NCBI GenBank assembly: GCA_037969115.1
Contig: JBBKWQ010000185.1
Location: 1 to 35,788 of the forward strand
Length of the DNA stretch: 35,788 bases
Direction: 5' to 3'
Source of the DNA: JBBKWQ01 sp037969115
GTDB lineage: Bacteria; Actinomycetota; Acidimicrobiia; Acidimicrobiales; Ilumatobacteraceae
Part shown: positions 14,907 through 23,100 of the stretch, one piece after another
How positions within the stretch are numbered: the stretch's first letter is position 1
Layout: every line of letters starts with the position of its first letter
Translations under genes and position numbers: made by a program
Notes under the pieces: generated by a model
Databases searched by the model: none
The model's input: the letters and a program-made list of their open reading frames with translations, nothing else
What the model was told of the DNA's origin: nothing

Positions 14907-15731
14907 ATGCAAACTCCCCAGAAGGCACCCGTACGCGCAGGCGTGGTCGTGGTCGCCCTCATGCTTGCCGCTTGTTCCGGTTCGGACACGCAGGGGGAAG
15001 CCGTGCCCGCGCCGTCGGCGCAGTCGTCTTCGCCGGTGCCCGAGTCCGGCTCGTCAGACACCGTCGACGACTCACTCAGCACCGCGGGCGGCGACGCGAC
15101 GGTCGACGTGCAAACCGACGAGACCGTCGGTGCGTCGGCCGATGCACCTCCGCCGGAAACCATCCCGGAGGTCGGCATCCCCGGTCTCGACAGCGCCGAC
15201 GCGTTCTGCCAGGCGTGGAGCCGCTTCGGCGGCTCGTTCCAGGTCGTGTCGGTCATGGCGAGTTTCGCCGCCGAGACACCGGAGGACGCAGCAGCGATCG
15301 AGGTGGTCGCCGCTCCGGTGGCGACCACCGGCTTCGAAGCGATGTTCGAGAACTGGCCGGAAGAACTCGCCGCCGAACGTCAGGTTGCACAACTCGAGTA
15401 CTACGGGCCGTTCGCGCGCCGTTCGGCAGCCGCCTACGAATCGTTGATCGCCGCGGGCGCCGACGACGACGTGGTCGCCGCGATCGTCACAGCATGGGAG
15501 GAGGCACTGGCCACACGTGATCCTGCCGAGCCGACGGTCGCAGTAGATCTGCCCGACGACATTTGGGCCATCGTCGACTCCGCCGCCGCCGATCTCGCCG
15601 GCCGGTTCGTGCCCATCCCGTCCGACCCGAGCTTGATCATCGACGCCGACATCCCCGAGACCAACGCCTACTTGATCGCCACGTGCCCGGACCAGGGCAC
15701 CCTCGCCGGTCAGGAGATCGACGGCTCCTGA
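14907..15731 (+). CDS. predicted secreted lipoprotein of unknown function
   Basis: A 274-residue protein with a short lipoprotein signal peptide: basic start, a hydrophobic stretch VVVVALMLAA and the lipobox LAAC with Cys23. Residues 24-90 are a low-complexity Ser/Asp/Glu/Pro linker, as expected for an exported surface protein. The mature domain (about 95-270) is mostly helical and Ala/Glu-rich and contains two Cys (in ADAFCQAWSRF and ATCPDQG) that could form a disulfide. No family recognised. It is monocistronic by appearance, between a divergent nucleoside hydrolase gene and a convergent thiolase-like gene. Confidence 0.82.
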   Translation: MQTPQKAPVRAGVVVVALMLAACSGSDTQGEAVPAPSAQSSSPVPESGSSDTVDDSLSTAGGDATVDVQTDETVGASADAPPPETIPEVGIPGLDSADAFCQAWSRFGGSFQVVSVMASFAAETPEDAAAIEVVAAPVATTGFEAMFENWPEELAAERQVAQLEYYGPFARRSAAAYESLIAAGADDDVVAAIVTAWEEALATRDPAEPTVAVDLPDDIWAIVDSAAADLAGRFVPIPSDPSLIIDADIPETNAYLIATCPDQGTLAGQEIDGS

Positions 15732-15764
15732 CGGCCGACGTCTCACTGGGCGGGAGAGTTGTGT

Positions 15765-17255
15765 TCACCCGACGAACAGATTTCCGTCGTCGCCGAGCGT
15801 GACCCGGGTGCCGACCCATTCGCCGTCGAGCAGCGCGGAGGTGACGTCCGCCTCGTCGCTGATCGCCCACGCCCGACGACCATCGCCGAGCAGGCAGGCG
15901 GCGATCGCTCGCTCGGGACCCGCCCGGCCGTGCATGACGGTGTACGCCTCGATGGTCGCCGGCCCGGCCGCCTCGACGGGAGCGGCGAGCTGGCGGCGGG
16001 GGAGTGCGTCGACCTGGTCCTGTGGTGATCCCAGCTTGAAACCTCCGGCCGGTGGCTCGGCGCCGTAGACCCCGAACGCGTGCTTCGTGGCGAATCCGCC
16101 GTTGGCCCAGACGAAACCCCGTTCTTCGGGAGCCTGTCGGAGTTCGTCGACCACGGTGGCGATGGAATGCATCACGTAGTTGTTCCACGGCCCACCCGCA
16201 AACGACAGGCCACCCGTTCGCGTGATCTGGCGGGTTTCGTCGTACGGGTCGAGCCCGATTGATCGAGCCCCCAGCTGAACAGCGGACGGAAAACATGAAT
16301 ACAGGTCGATGATCGAAGCGTCGTCGATGCCGATGCCCGCCAACTCGAGCGCCATGGCCCCGCCGAGTTCCACGGCGGGAAGTCGCGTGAAGGAATCGCG
16401 GTGGGAGACGAACTGGTGCTCGCTGCATCCGGTGCCGCTGTGGGGGAACACCCAGCGGTCGCGGCCGACGCCGAGACGGTCGGCGGCCTCGACCGAACAC
16501 ATGATGACGGCGGCGCTCATGTCGACATCGTTGTTGGAGTTCATCACCTTGGTATATGGCAGCCCGACCATCCGGTTCCGGTCGCTCGGTGTGCGAATCG
16601 CTTCGGCGCTCATGGCTTGGCGGACCCACGCATGGGGGTTGCCGGCCGCGACGTCGCTGAACCGCGCCCACAGCTCGCTGATGCGTCTGAGGTGTGCGTC
16701 CGGCGACAACCCGTCGGCGGCCCGAATCGCCGTTTCGAACATCGGGTACACCTGGATCGGTTGCCGGATCCCGCGATCGGTCTCTGCCTCGAGGCTCATC
16801 TCCATCTCGGCACCGATCTTCACGGGCGTCGCATCGGCGGGCGCCGTCGGCCAGTCGGGCCGTTCACCCCGCTTTCGGTAGCGCATTCGGGTGCGCCACG
16901 CCTCGCCACCGACCAGCAACGCGAGGTCGAGGTGGCCCGCTTGGATGCCCGCAGCCGTTGCGGTGACAACGCTCTGCGGACTGTCGCCGCCCATCGTCGT
17001 GCTGGCCAGTTCTCGTGCGCTCACTCCGAGCGATTCGGCGACGAGCCATGCCGGGTTCCCGTACCGCCACGACAAGGAAGAGACGACGCGAATCGAATCG
17101 GGCGCGGGCACTCCGGCGAGGCCGGCGTCGTCGGCGGCGATCCTGATCGCCTCGACCATCAACCGGATCGGGTCGAACGCATCGTCGAGGCCCTTGGCGC
17201 GATGCAAGAACTGCCCGACACCGACGATGACCGGGGTCCGAGGATCGATGGCCAT
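15765..17255 (-). CDS. thiolase-like protein (SCP2-thiolase type)
   Basis: A 496-residue thiolase-superfamily protein, often annotated acetyl-CoA acetyltransferase. The start TPVIVGVGQFLHR is thiolase-like. At the position of the nucleophilic Cys of classical thiolases it has STTMGGDSPQS (85-95), with no Cys. C-terminal elements are retained: YSCFPSAV (Cys321), GGLSFAGGPWNNY, and NGGFATKHAFGVYG (His392). The last ~100 residues form an extra C-terminal domain. Such proteins act in lipid or steroid side-chain degradation, in some cases as retro-aldol rather than thiolytic enzymes, so simple thiolysis is doubtful. A TACGGT hexamer lies 8 bases before the ATG on the minus strand. Confidence 0.85.
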   Translation of the reverse strand: MAIDPRTPVIVGVGQFLHRAKGLDDAFDPIRLMVEAIRIAADDAGLAGVPAPDSIRVVSSLSWRYGNPAWLVAESLGVSARELASTTMGGDSPQSVVTATAAGIQAGHLDLALLVGGEAWRTRMRYRKRGERPDWPTAPADATPVKIGAEMEMSLEAETDRGIRQPIQVYPMFETAIRAADGLSPDAHLRRISELWARFSDVAAGNPHAWVRQAMSAEAIRTPSDRNRMVGLPYTKVMNSNNDVDMSAAVIMCSVEAADRLGVGRDRWVFPHSGTGCSEHQFVSHRDSFTRLPAVELGGAMALELAGIGIDDASIIDLYSCFPSAVQLGARSIGLDPYDETRQITRTGGLSFAGGPWNNYVMHSIATVVDELRQAPEERGFVWANGGFATKHAFGVYGAEPPAGGFKLGSPQDQVDALPRRQLAAPVEAAGPATIEAYTVMHGRAGPERAIAACLLGDGRRAWAISDEADVTSALLDGEWVGTRVTLGDDGNLFVG

Positions 17256-17309
17256 GGCCTCGGACCGTATCTTTCGTCAAACCGCACGGTTGGTGTCGGA
17301 CCGCCGTTC

Positions 17310-17315
17310 TACACT
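17310..17315 (+). promoter_or_regulatory. putative -10 hexamer for rpiB
   Basis: TACACT ends 9 bases before the rpiB ATG, in the 69-base divergent gap. The opposite-strand hexamer TACGGT for the thiolase-like gene is at 17264-17269. No good ribosome-binding site precedes either start. Confidence 0.35.
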
Positions 17316-17324
17316 CGTCCGACG

Positions 17325-17771
17325 ATGACGACTATCGCGATCGGGTCCGATCATGCCGGCTACGAGCTGAAGCAGCACTTCATCGCGCTCCTGTCGGCGC
17401 AAGGCCACACGCTGCTCGACCAGGGCACCGACTCGACCGAGAGCGTCGACTACCCAAAGTTTTGCGCAGCGGTCGGCCGTGTCGTTCGCGACGGAGACGC
17501 CGAACTGGGCATCGTGTTGGGCGGAAGCGGCCAAGGCGAGCAGTTGGCTGCCAACAAGGTCCGCGGTGTGCGCGCCGCCTTGTGCAACTGCCTGTACACG
17601 GCTCGGATGGCCCGTGAACACAACAATGCGAACGTGCTGTCGATGGGCGCACGCGTGGTCGGGCTCGGCGTGGCCGAGGAAATCGTCCAACTCTTTCTGA
17701 CCACATCGTTCGAAGGTGGCCGTCATGCCCGACGCGTCGACCAGTTGACCAGTCTCGAGGAGCAATTCTGA
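17325..17771 (+). CDS. rpiB: ribose-5-phosphate isomerase B
   Basis: A 148-residue RpiB/LacAB-family isomerase interconverting ribose-5-phosphate and ribulose-5-phosphate in the pentose phosphate pathway. It shows the N-terminal IAIGSDHAGYELK (Asp9, His10) and the phosphate-loop region GIVLGGSGQGEQLAANKV. Glu72 sits where enterobacterial RpiB has its catalytic Cys region; this matches the mycobacterial-type enzyme that uses Glu as the base. The C-terminal AREHNNANVLSMGARV is also typical. The frame is open far upstream, but family alignment fixes the start at 17325. glyA begins two bases after the stop, so they are cotranscribed. Confidence 0.95.
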   Translation: MTTIAIGSDHAGYELKQHFIALLSAQGHTLLDQGTDSTESVDYPKFCAAVGRVVRDGDAELGIVLGGSGQGEQLAANKVRGVRAALCNCLYTARMAREHNNANVLSMGARVVGLGVAEEIVQLFLTTSFEGGRHARRVDQLTSLEEQF

Positions 17772-17773
17772 CC

Positions 17774-19021
17774 ATGCCATTCCCTTCCGACACCGATCCC
17801 GACACCGAAATCGAAGAACTGCTCGTCCGTGAGTTCGAACGCCAGGTCACCGGTCTCCAGCTGATTGCCAGCGAGAACTTCACGAGCCCGGCCGTGATGC
17901 GCGCCACCGGTTCGGTGCTCACGAACAAGTACTCAGAGGGGTACCCAGGGAAGCGCTACTACGGCGGCAACGCCGTGGTCGACGACATCGAAGCCATCGC
18001 GATCCAGCGGGTCAAGGATCTGTTCGGGGCCGAGCACGCCAACGTGCAGCCGCACTCGGGCGCCAACGCCAACATGTGCGCTTATCAGGCGGTGCTCGAA
18101 GCGGGCGACACGGTGCTCGGGCTCAGCCTCGATCACGGCGGACACCTCACCCACGGATCACCGGTGAACGCCAGCGGCCTGCTCTACCACTTCGTGTCGT
18201 ACGGAGTCGGCGCCGAAGAGCGCATCGACATGGACTCGGTGCGCGAGCTCGCGATCGAACATCGACCGAAGCTGATCGTGGCGGGAACCACGAGCTACCC
18301 ACGACGCCTCGATCCCGAACCGTTCAAGGCCATCGCCGATGAGGTCGGGGCGTTGTTGCTGTTCGACATCGCGCATCTTGCGGGTCTCGTGGCCGGTGGT
18401 GCGCATCCCAATCCGGTGCCGTACGCCGACATCGTGACGTTCACCACCCACAAGACGCTGCGGGGTCCCCGGGGCGGCTGCATCCTGTCGACCGAGGCCC
18501 TGGCGAAGGCCATCGACAAGGCCGTGTTCCCCGGCTGGCAGGGCGGTCCGCTCGAACACGTCATCGCCGGCAAGGCGATCGCGTTCCGCGAGGCGGCCGA
18601 CCCGAGTTTCACGAAGTACGCCCACCAGATCGTCGCCAATGCGTCGGCGCTCGCCGAGGCGCTCGCCGGGGAGGGCTTCCGCCTCGTGTCGGGCGGCACC
18701 GACAACCACCTGATGGTCGTCGACTTGCGTCCGTTCGACGAGGAGTTGACCGGCAAGATCGCCCAATCGACGCTCGACGAGGCCGGCATCACGCTCAACA
18801 AGAACACCGTCCCGGACGACCCCCGAAGCCCGTTCGTCACGAGTGGCGTTCGTATCGGCACGCCGTCGGTCACCACACAGGGAATGCGTCGGGACGAGAT
18901 GGTGACGATTGCGGCGCTCATCGCTCGGGCGCTTCGCCATCGAGACGATCCCGGCACCCTCGCAGCGGTGCGAGCCGACGTGAACGAACTCTGCGCCCGG
19001 TTTCCGGCCTACCCGAGCTGA
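17774..19021 (+). CDS. glyA: serine hydroxymethyltransferase
   Basis: A 415-residue PLP enzyme that converts serine and tetrahydrofolate to glycine and 5,10-methylene-THF. The PLP lysine is Lys227 in VTFTTHKTLRGPRGG. Other family blocks are LIASENFTSPAV, NKYSEGYPGKRYYGG, FDIAHLAGLVAGG and TSGVRIGTPSVTTQG. Length and start are standard. It follows rpiB with a 2-base gap, and the phosphoglycosyl transferase gene comes 25 bases later. It is the main source of one-carbon units and is very likely constitutive. Confidence 0.97.
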   Translation: MPFPSDTDPDTEIEELLVREFERQVTGLQLIASENFTSPAVMRATGSVLTNKYSEGYPGKRYYGGNAVVDDIEAIAIQRVKDLFGAEHANVQPHSGANANMCAYQAVLEAGDTVLGLSLDHGGHLTHGSPVNASGLLYHFVSYGVGAEERIDMDSVRELAIEHRPKLIVAGTTSYPRRLDPEPFKAIADEVGALLLFDIAHLAGLVAGGAHPNPVPYADIVTFTTHKTLRGPRGGCILSTEALAKAIDKAVFPGWQGGPLEHVIAGKAIAFREAADPSFTKYAHQIVANASALAEALAGEGFRLVSGGTDNHLMVVDLRPFDEELTGKIAQSTLDEAGITLNKNTVPDDPRSPFVTSGVRIGTPSVTTQGMRRDEMVTIAALIARALRHRDDPGTLAAVRADVNELCARFPAYPS

Positions 19022-19032
19022 ACGTCGTCCCG

Positions 19033-19038
19033 TAGGCT
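19033..19038 (+). promoter_or_regulatory. putative -10 hexamer before the WecA/MraY-like gene
   Basis: TAGGCT ends 8 bases before the GTG at 19047, just after the glyA stop. No ribosome-binding site is evident. It could give a separate leaderless transcript leading into the ATP synthase operon. Confidence 0.35.
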
Positions 19039-19046
19039 GATCAGTT

Positions 19047-20477
19047 GTGCAACCGGCGGTCGGCGACTACCTCATCATCGGTGGTGTTGCCGTCGTCGCC
19101 ACAGCGCTCGCGACACCTGTGGTGAGCTGGCTGGCGTACCGCTTCCAATGGATGCACGCGCCGAACGAGCGGTCGGTGCACACCGAGCCGATCCCGCACA
19201 CAGGCGGGATGGCCATGATCATCGGATTCCTCGTCGCGATGTCCGCCGCGTGGATGCTCGATGCGTTCGATCCGCTGTTTCTCCAGAACTCCGAACCCGG
19301 CGGCATCGTCCTGGCTGCACTGTTGATCTTCGGCGTCGGGTTCCTCGACGACATCAAAGATCTCCCGCCTCCGGCCAAGATCACCGGCGTCGTGATCGCC
19401 GGCGTGGTTCTCGTGCAGTTCGGCGCGACGATGTACTACTTCCGCGTCCCGTTTCTCGACGTCATCATCCTTTCGCCCGACTGGACACCACTGGTCACGG
19501 TGCTCTGGCTCCTCGGCATGACCCAGGCGATCAACCTGATCGACGGGCTCGACGGGTTGGCAGCCGGCATCGTGGCAATCGGCGCTGCCGCCTTCTTCTT
19601 GTACGCGAACCGACTTGCCGACATCGACCTGTTGCCGCAACCCAACGTGGGACCGCTGATCGCCATCATCACGGTGGGCATCTGCCTCGGCTTCCTGCCC
19701 TACAACTTCAGCCCGGCTCGGATCTTCATGGGTGATTCCGGCGCGTTCCTGCTCGGGCTCCTCCTGGCGGTATCGACGAGTGTGGTGGGTGGACGGGCCG
19801 ATCCGAACACGCAGCAGTTCGTCGGGCAGACCTACTTCTTCCTCGCTCCGGTGCTGATTCCGGTGCTGATCCTCGGTGTGCCGATCTTCGACACGGCGTT
19901 CGCCGTGATCCGGCGCGTGTCGAACCGTCAGGCGATCGACGTCGCCGACAAGGGCCATCTACACCATCGGCTGATGAACCTCGGACACGGTCACCGACGA
20001 AGTGTCCTGATCCTCTGGACGTGGGCAGCGTTGCTGTCGGGCTTCGTGCTGTACCCGGTGCTGCTCGGCACGAACCCGACCTACCTCCCCTTCGGCATCG
20101 GCGCGCTGCTGATCGTGCTCTACACGGTGTTGCATCCGAGCGTTCGCCGTCGACGCGCTCTCGACATCGAGCGCGCCCTCGACGAGCCCGCATGGATGCA
20201 GATCGTTCCGAAGCCGTTTCGCACGAGGGGCTGGCGGGTGTGGCAGCGCAGCGACGACCAAAGATCCGAGCGCGGCGCCGAGGCACGCGACGCTCAGACC
20301 GGTGAACCGCGATCCGGGCAATCCGACGAGAATGATCACGGCGACGAGAACGACGATGATCACGGTGATGAGAACGGCGATGATCACGGCGACGATCAGG
20401 TCGACGCGACCGAGCCACTCGACCCATTTTCGGTGATCGACGTCTCGGAGTTGCCACAGACGGTGGAGACCGACTAG
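19047..20477 (+). CDS. MraY/WecA-family phosphoglycosyl transferase
   Basis: A 476-residue polytopic protein of glycosyltransferase family 4 (polyprenyl-phosphate HexNAc-1-phosphate transferase). About ten membrane helices surround NLIDGLDGLAAG (catalytic Asp motif), FMGDSGAFLLG, and the cytoplasmic His-rich loop HLHHRLMNLGHGHRRSV. It transfers a sugar-1-phosphate from a UDP-sugar to undecaprenyl or decaprenyl phosphate for cell-wall polymer synthesis; in mycobacteria the homologue (rfe) sits directly before atpI-atpB, as here. The GTG start is placed by the first hydrophobic segment. The ~70 C-terminal residues are unusual: hydrophilic and ending in an Asp/Glu/Asn/His repeat (427-453). Confidence 0.92.
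   Translation: MQPAVGDYLIIGGVAVVATALATPVVSWLAYRFQWMHAPNERSVHTEPIPHTGGMAMIIGFLVAMSAAWMLDAFDPLFLQNSEPGGIVLAALLIFGVGFLDDIKDLPPPAKITGVVIAGVVLVQFGATMYYFRVPFLDVIILSPDWTPLVTVLWLLGMTQAINLIDGLDGLAAGIVAIGAAAFFLYANRLADIDLLPQPNVGPLIAIITVGICLGFLPYNFSPARIFMGDSGAFLLGLLLAVSTSVVGGRADPNTQQFVGQTYFFLAPVLIPVLILGVPIFDTAFAVIRRVSNRQAIDVADKGHLHHRLMNLGHGHRRSVLILWTWAALLSGFVLYPVLLGTNPTYLPFGIGALLIVLYTVLHPSVRRRRALDIERALDEPAWMQIVPKPFRTRGWRVWQRSDDQRSERGAEARDAQTGEPRSGQSDENDHGDENDDDHGDENGDDHGDDQVDATEPLDPFSVIDVSELPQTVETD
20325..20405 (+). repeat. in-frame tandem repeats encoding an Asp/His-rich tail
   Basis: One 18-base and two near-identical 24-base units, encoding DENDHG, DENDDDHG and DENGDDHG, then DDQVD. They sit near the C-terminus of the phosphoglycosyl transferase. 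Each unit contains the DNA block GATGATCACGG or a one-base variant. The clear internal homology suggests expansion by slippage. Confidence 0.8.
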
Positions 20478-20480
20478 CTT

Positions 20481-20834
20481 GTGCTCGCGTTCACAAGCAC
20501 GGAACTTCGAGCTGTGACACGATCGCTCGCTGAGATGAAACTGCTGCCCACCAAACCCCTCGTGAAGGCCGACGACACGCTCGGCACCGGCATGGACGCC
20601 GTGCTGCTGATCGCGGTGTTCCTGGGCCTCGGGTTCGGCCTCGATCGTTGGCTCGGCACCACACCCTGGTTCACGGTCGGTTTCGTCCTCTTCGCAGCCG
20701 TCGGCTGGTTCTTGCGAATGCGGTACACCTACGAAACCCACATGCTCGCCCATGAGTCGGCTCGTGATGCTGCCCTCGCAACTCGTCTGGCGACCACGCC
20801 CGCCGCCGACACCGACAGGGACCCGCACTCGTGA
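20481..20834 (+). CDS. AtpI/AtpZ-type ATP synthase accessory membrane protein
   Basis: About 117 residues with two hydrophobic segments (VLLIAVFLGLGFGLDRWLG and PWFTVGFVLFAAVGWFLRM), the pattern of the F0F1-ATPase gene-1 (AtpI/AtpZ) family. These proteins assist c-ring assembly or ion handling. The start is uncertain: GTG 20481, GTG 20514 or ATG 20535; the conserved region begins only near residue 30, so a shorter protein is possible. It begins 3 bases after the phosphoglycosyl transferase stop at the longest start, and its end overlaps the next gene by four bases (GTGA). It appears to be the first gene of the atp operon proper. Confidence 0.8.
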   Translation: MLAFTSTELRAVTRSLAEMKLLPTKPLVKADDTLGTGMDAVLLIAVFLGLGFGLDRWLGTTPWFTVGFVLFAAVGWFLRMRYTYETHMLAHESARDAALATRLATTPAADTDRDPHS

Positions 20835-21274
20835 ACGAACCCACGCCGGCATTCGTCACCAAACTCGACGGTCCCGATGTCGAGCTGAACGTGTCGAAAG
20901 ACATGGTCAAGCGCGGCATCATCGTGGCTCCCGCCCTCATCGCCGTCTGCGGTCTCATCTGGGGACTCGATGGCGTCTACTCGTGCGCGTACGGCATCGC
21001 CCTCGTGCTCGTCAACTTCCTGTTGGCGGCAACGCTCATCTCGCGCACTGCGAAGATTTCGCTCGGGCTCATGATGGGAGCCACACTGTTCGGGTACCTA
21101 TTGCGCCTCGGATTGATCTTCGTCGCTGTACTTCTCGTGAAGGACGCCGGATGGATTTCACTTCCGGCACTCGGAACGACCATCATCGTGACGCACCTCG
21201 GGCTCCTGTTGTGGGAGCTTCGGTACGTCGCAATCTCTCTCGCCCATCCAGGTTTGAAACCTGCTCGCCCGTAA
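20831..21274 (+). CDS. AtpI-like membrane protein of the ATP synthase operon
   Basis: A 147-residue protein with four hydrophobic segments, matching the position and layout of actinobacterial AtpI (mycobacterial Rv1303 occupies this place). Motifs: VKRGIIVAPALIAVCGLIWG, ALVLVNFLLAATLISRTAKI, GYLLRLGLIFVAVLLV and TIIVTHLGLLLWELRYV. The GTG start overlaps the upstream stop. atpB follows after 19 bases. It is likely an assembly factor for the membrane sector. It is distinct from the preceding two-helix AtpZ-type protein, so this operon has both types. Confidence 0.82.
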   Translation: MNEPTPAFVTKLDGPDVELNVSKDMVKRGIIVAPALIAVCGLIWGLDGVYSCAYGIALVLVNFLLAATLISRTAKISLGLMMGATLFGYLLRLGLIFVAVLLVKDAGWISLPALGTTIIVTHLGLLLWELRYVAISLAHPGLKPARP

Positions 21275-21293
21275 CACAGGAACGGAACCAAAC

Positions 21294-22049
21294 GTGCTCG
21301 CACTCGAATTTCCGCCGATCAACGAGATCCTCCGCTGGCAGGATTTGTTCCCCACGTTCAACAAGGTCGCCCTCATCTCGGTCGCTGCCGCGTTGATCGG
21401 ATCCATCGTCTTCCTGCTCGCCGGCCGCAAGGACGCCACCAAGGCGCCGACTGGTGTGCGCAACTTCGCCGAAGTCGTCGTCGAGTTCATCGAAGAACAG
21501 ATCATCATGCCGACCATGGGCAAGTCCGGCCTCGGCTGGACCCCGTTCATGCTCAGCATCTTCGCCTTCATCTACCTGTGCAACGTGCCCGGGATCATTC
21601 CGTTCATCCAGATGCCCGCCACGGCACGCATGGCAATACCACTGTTCCTGTCGCTGCTCGTCTGGGTGGTGTTCATCGGGGTCGGCTTCAAACACCAGGG
21701 CATCGGCTATCTGAAGAGTTCGCTGTTCCCGCCCGGTGTGCCCAAGGCGCTCTACATCCTCGTGACCCCGATCGAGTTCATCTCGACGTTCCTCGTGCGC
21801 CCCTTCTCGCTCACCGTCCGGCTCTTCGCCAACATGCTCGCCGGCCATATCCTGCTCGTCACATTTGCACTGCTCACCGAAGAGCTCGTGGTGAGCGACA
21901 CGCTGTTGCTGAAGCCGGTTGCCATCCTGCCGTTCTTCATGCTCGTGTTCCTCACGGCATTCGAGGTGCTCGTCGCATTCCTGCAGGCCTACATCTTCAC
22001 CATTCTCGCCGCTGTGTACATCGGTGGCGCCGCTCATCCCGAGCACTGA
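21294..22049 (+). CDS. atpB: ATP synthase subunit a
   Basis: The 251-residue proton-channel subunit of Fo. The family signature VRPFSLTVRLFANMLAGH contains the essential arginine (Arg176) that faces the c-ring carboxylate. The C-terminal FEVLVAFLQAYIFTILAAVYIGGA holds the usual conserved Gln. About five to six membrane helices. The start is GTG with AGGAACGG upstream. Its membrane neighbours are c (next gene) and the b/b' stators. Standard length. Confidence 0.96.
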   Translation: MLALEFPPINEILRWQDLFPTFNKVALISVAAALIGSIVFLLAGRKDATKAPTGVRNFAEVVVEFIEEQIIMPTMGKSGLGWTPFMLSIFAFIYLCNVPGIIPFIQMPATARMAIPLFLSLLVWVVFIGVGFKHQGIGYLKSSLFPPGVPKALYILVTPIEFISTFLVRPFSLTVRLFANMLAGHILLVTFALLTEELVVSDTLLLKPVAILPFFMLVFLTAFEVLVAFLQAYIFTILAAVYIGGAAHPEH

Positions 22050-22113
22050 ACACAGCGCTACCCACCGCTCAACCTCTCCCTACCCAGAGACATCAACAGG
22101 AGATCATCCCAAC

Positions 22114-22374
22114 ATGGAAGCACTCAGCCTTCTCGCAGCAACAGCCGCAGACGCCAAAGCGGCAGCTGCGGCAAGTTCCGCCGGTTTCGCCTATGGCCTC
22201 GCCGCCATCGGCCCTGGCATCGGCATCGGCTACCTCGTCGGCAAGTCCGTCGAGGCAATGGCTCGTCAACCAGAGGCAGCCGGCATGGTTCGCACAACCA
22301 TGTTCCTCGGTATCGCATTCACCGAGGCGCTCGCCCTCATCGGCTTCGTCGTCTTCATTCTCATCGGTCTCTGA
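22114..22374 (+). CDS. atpE: ATP synthase subunit c
   Basis: The 86-residue rotor-ring proteolipid: two membrane helices with the GPGIGIGY glycine-zipper in helix 1 (residues 33-40) and the ion-binding Glu71 in helix 2 (GIAFTEALALIG). The cytoplasmic loop has ARQPE. The residues around Glu71 do not show the classic Na+-binding set, so protons are the likely ion. The ATG at 22114 has a strong AGGAGA about 10 bases upstream in an unstructured, A/C-rich leader, consistent with the high expression needed for ~10 copies per enzyme. A hairpin overlaps its stop. Confidence 0.96.
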   Translation: MEALSLLAATAADAKAAAAASSAGFAYGLAAIGPGIGIGYLVGKSVEAMARQPEAAGMVRTTMFLGIAFTEALALIGFVVFILIGL

Positions 22375-22390
22375 TCGGCGCTCGCCGATC
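22373..22390 (+). promoter_or_regulatory. stem-loop overlapping the atpE stop codon
   Basis: GATCGGC (22373-22379) and GCCGATC (22384-22390) form a perfect 7-bp stem with a GCTC tetraloop. The TGA of atpE is at 22372-22374, so the stem begins inside it. No T-run follows, and the next ~20 bases carry further CGATCG repeats. It could be an mRNA-stabilising or partial-termination element that raises subunit c relative to downstream subunits. Confidence 0.5.
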
Positions 22391-22464
22391 GTCGATCGAT
22401 CGCGATTCATGTCGCTCGTTCCACCGAAAAGTCCATTACCCACCTACTCCCACAAGGAGCTGAC

Positions 22465-23100
22465 GTGCTGACAGCCGTCGTCACCAGAACCGGTGCGTCG
22501 CTCACGGTGCAGTTCGTCGCAGCCGAGGGCGAGGAAACCGAAGAGTTTCACGCCGAGGACTGCGAGTTCGAACCCGAAAGCGAAACAGCTACAGAATGTG
22601 GCGAGGGGCCCAGCCCGATCGTCCCCGAGTACAAAGAACTCGCATGGGGCGCAGGGTCCTTCATCGTGTTCGCACTGCTCATGCGGTTCGTGCTGTTCCC
22701 CATGCTCAAGAAGGGGATGGATGCCCGCTACAGCGGCATCCGGGGCGATCTCGAGGGTGCGGAGGCCCGTACTGCCTCGGCACGCGCCGAGGTGGCCGAG
22801 TACGACGCCCAGCTCGCCACCGTTCGTGGCGAAGCCAACAGCCGGGTCGAAGCGGCACGGGCAACGCTGGAAGCCGAGCGTTCCGAACGCCTGGCGACCG
22901 TGAACGCAGCCATTGCCGAGCGACGAGGCGCCGCACAGGCCGACATCGACGCAGCCCGTGACGCCGCACGCGGCGAAATCGAGGGTGCCGTCGCCGACGT
23001 TGCCGCACGGGCCGGAGAACTGGCCACCGGGAAACGTCCCGATGCCGCCGCAGTCGCTGCGGCCGTCAGCGCCGTGCTCGGAAGTGAGGTGTCGTCATGA
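22465..23100 (+). CDS. atpF: ATP synthase subunit b
   Basis: A 211-residue peripheral-stalk subunit. One membrane helix (about 61-80: GAGSFIVFALLMRFVLFPML) is followed by a long charged coiled coil (about 85-195, rich in EAR/AAR heptads). It is preceded by an unusually long N-terminus of ~55 residues, strongly acidic (EGEETEEFHAEDCEFEPESE) with two Cys, before the conserved PEYKELAWG. The GTG start has an AAGGAG site 5 bases upstream, which supports the long form. The next gene, b', overlaps by four bases. Confidence 0.9.
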   Translation: MLTAVVTRTGASLTVQFVAAEGEETEEFHAEDCEFEPESETATECGEGPSPIVPEYKELAWGAGSFIVFALLMRFVLFPMLKKGMDARYSGIRGDLEGAEARTASARAEVAEYDAQLATVRGEANSRVEAARATLEAERSERLATVNAAIAERRGAAQADIDAARDAARGEIEGAVADVAARAGELATGKRPDAAAVAAAVSAVLGSEVSS

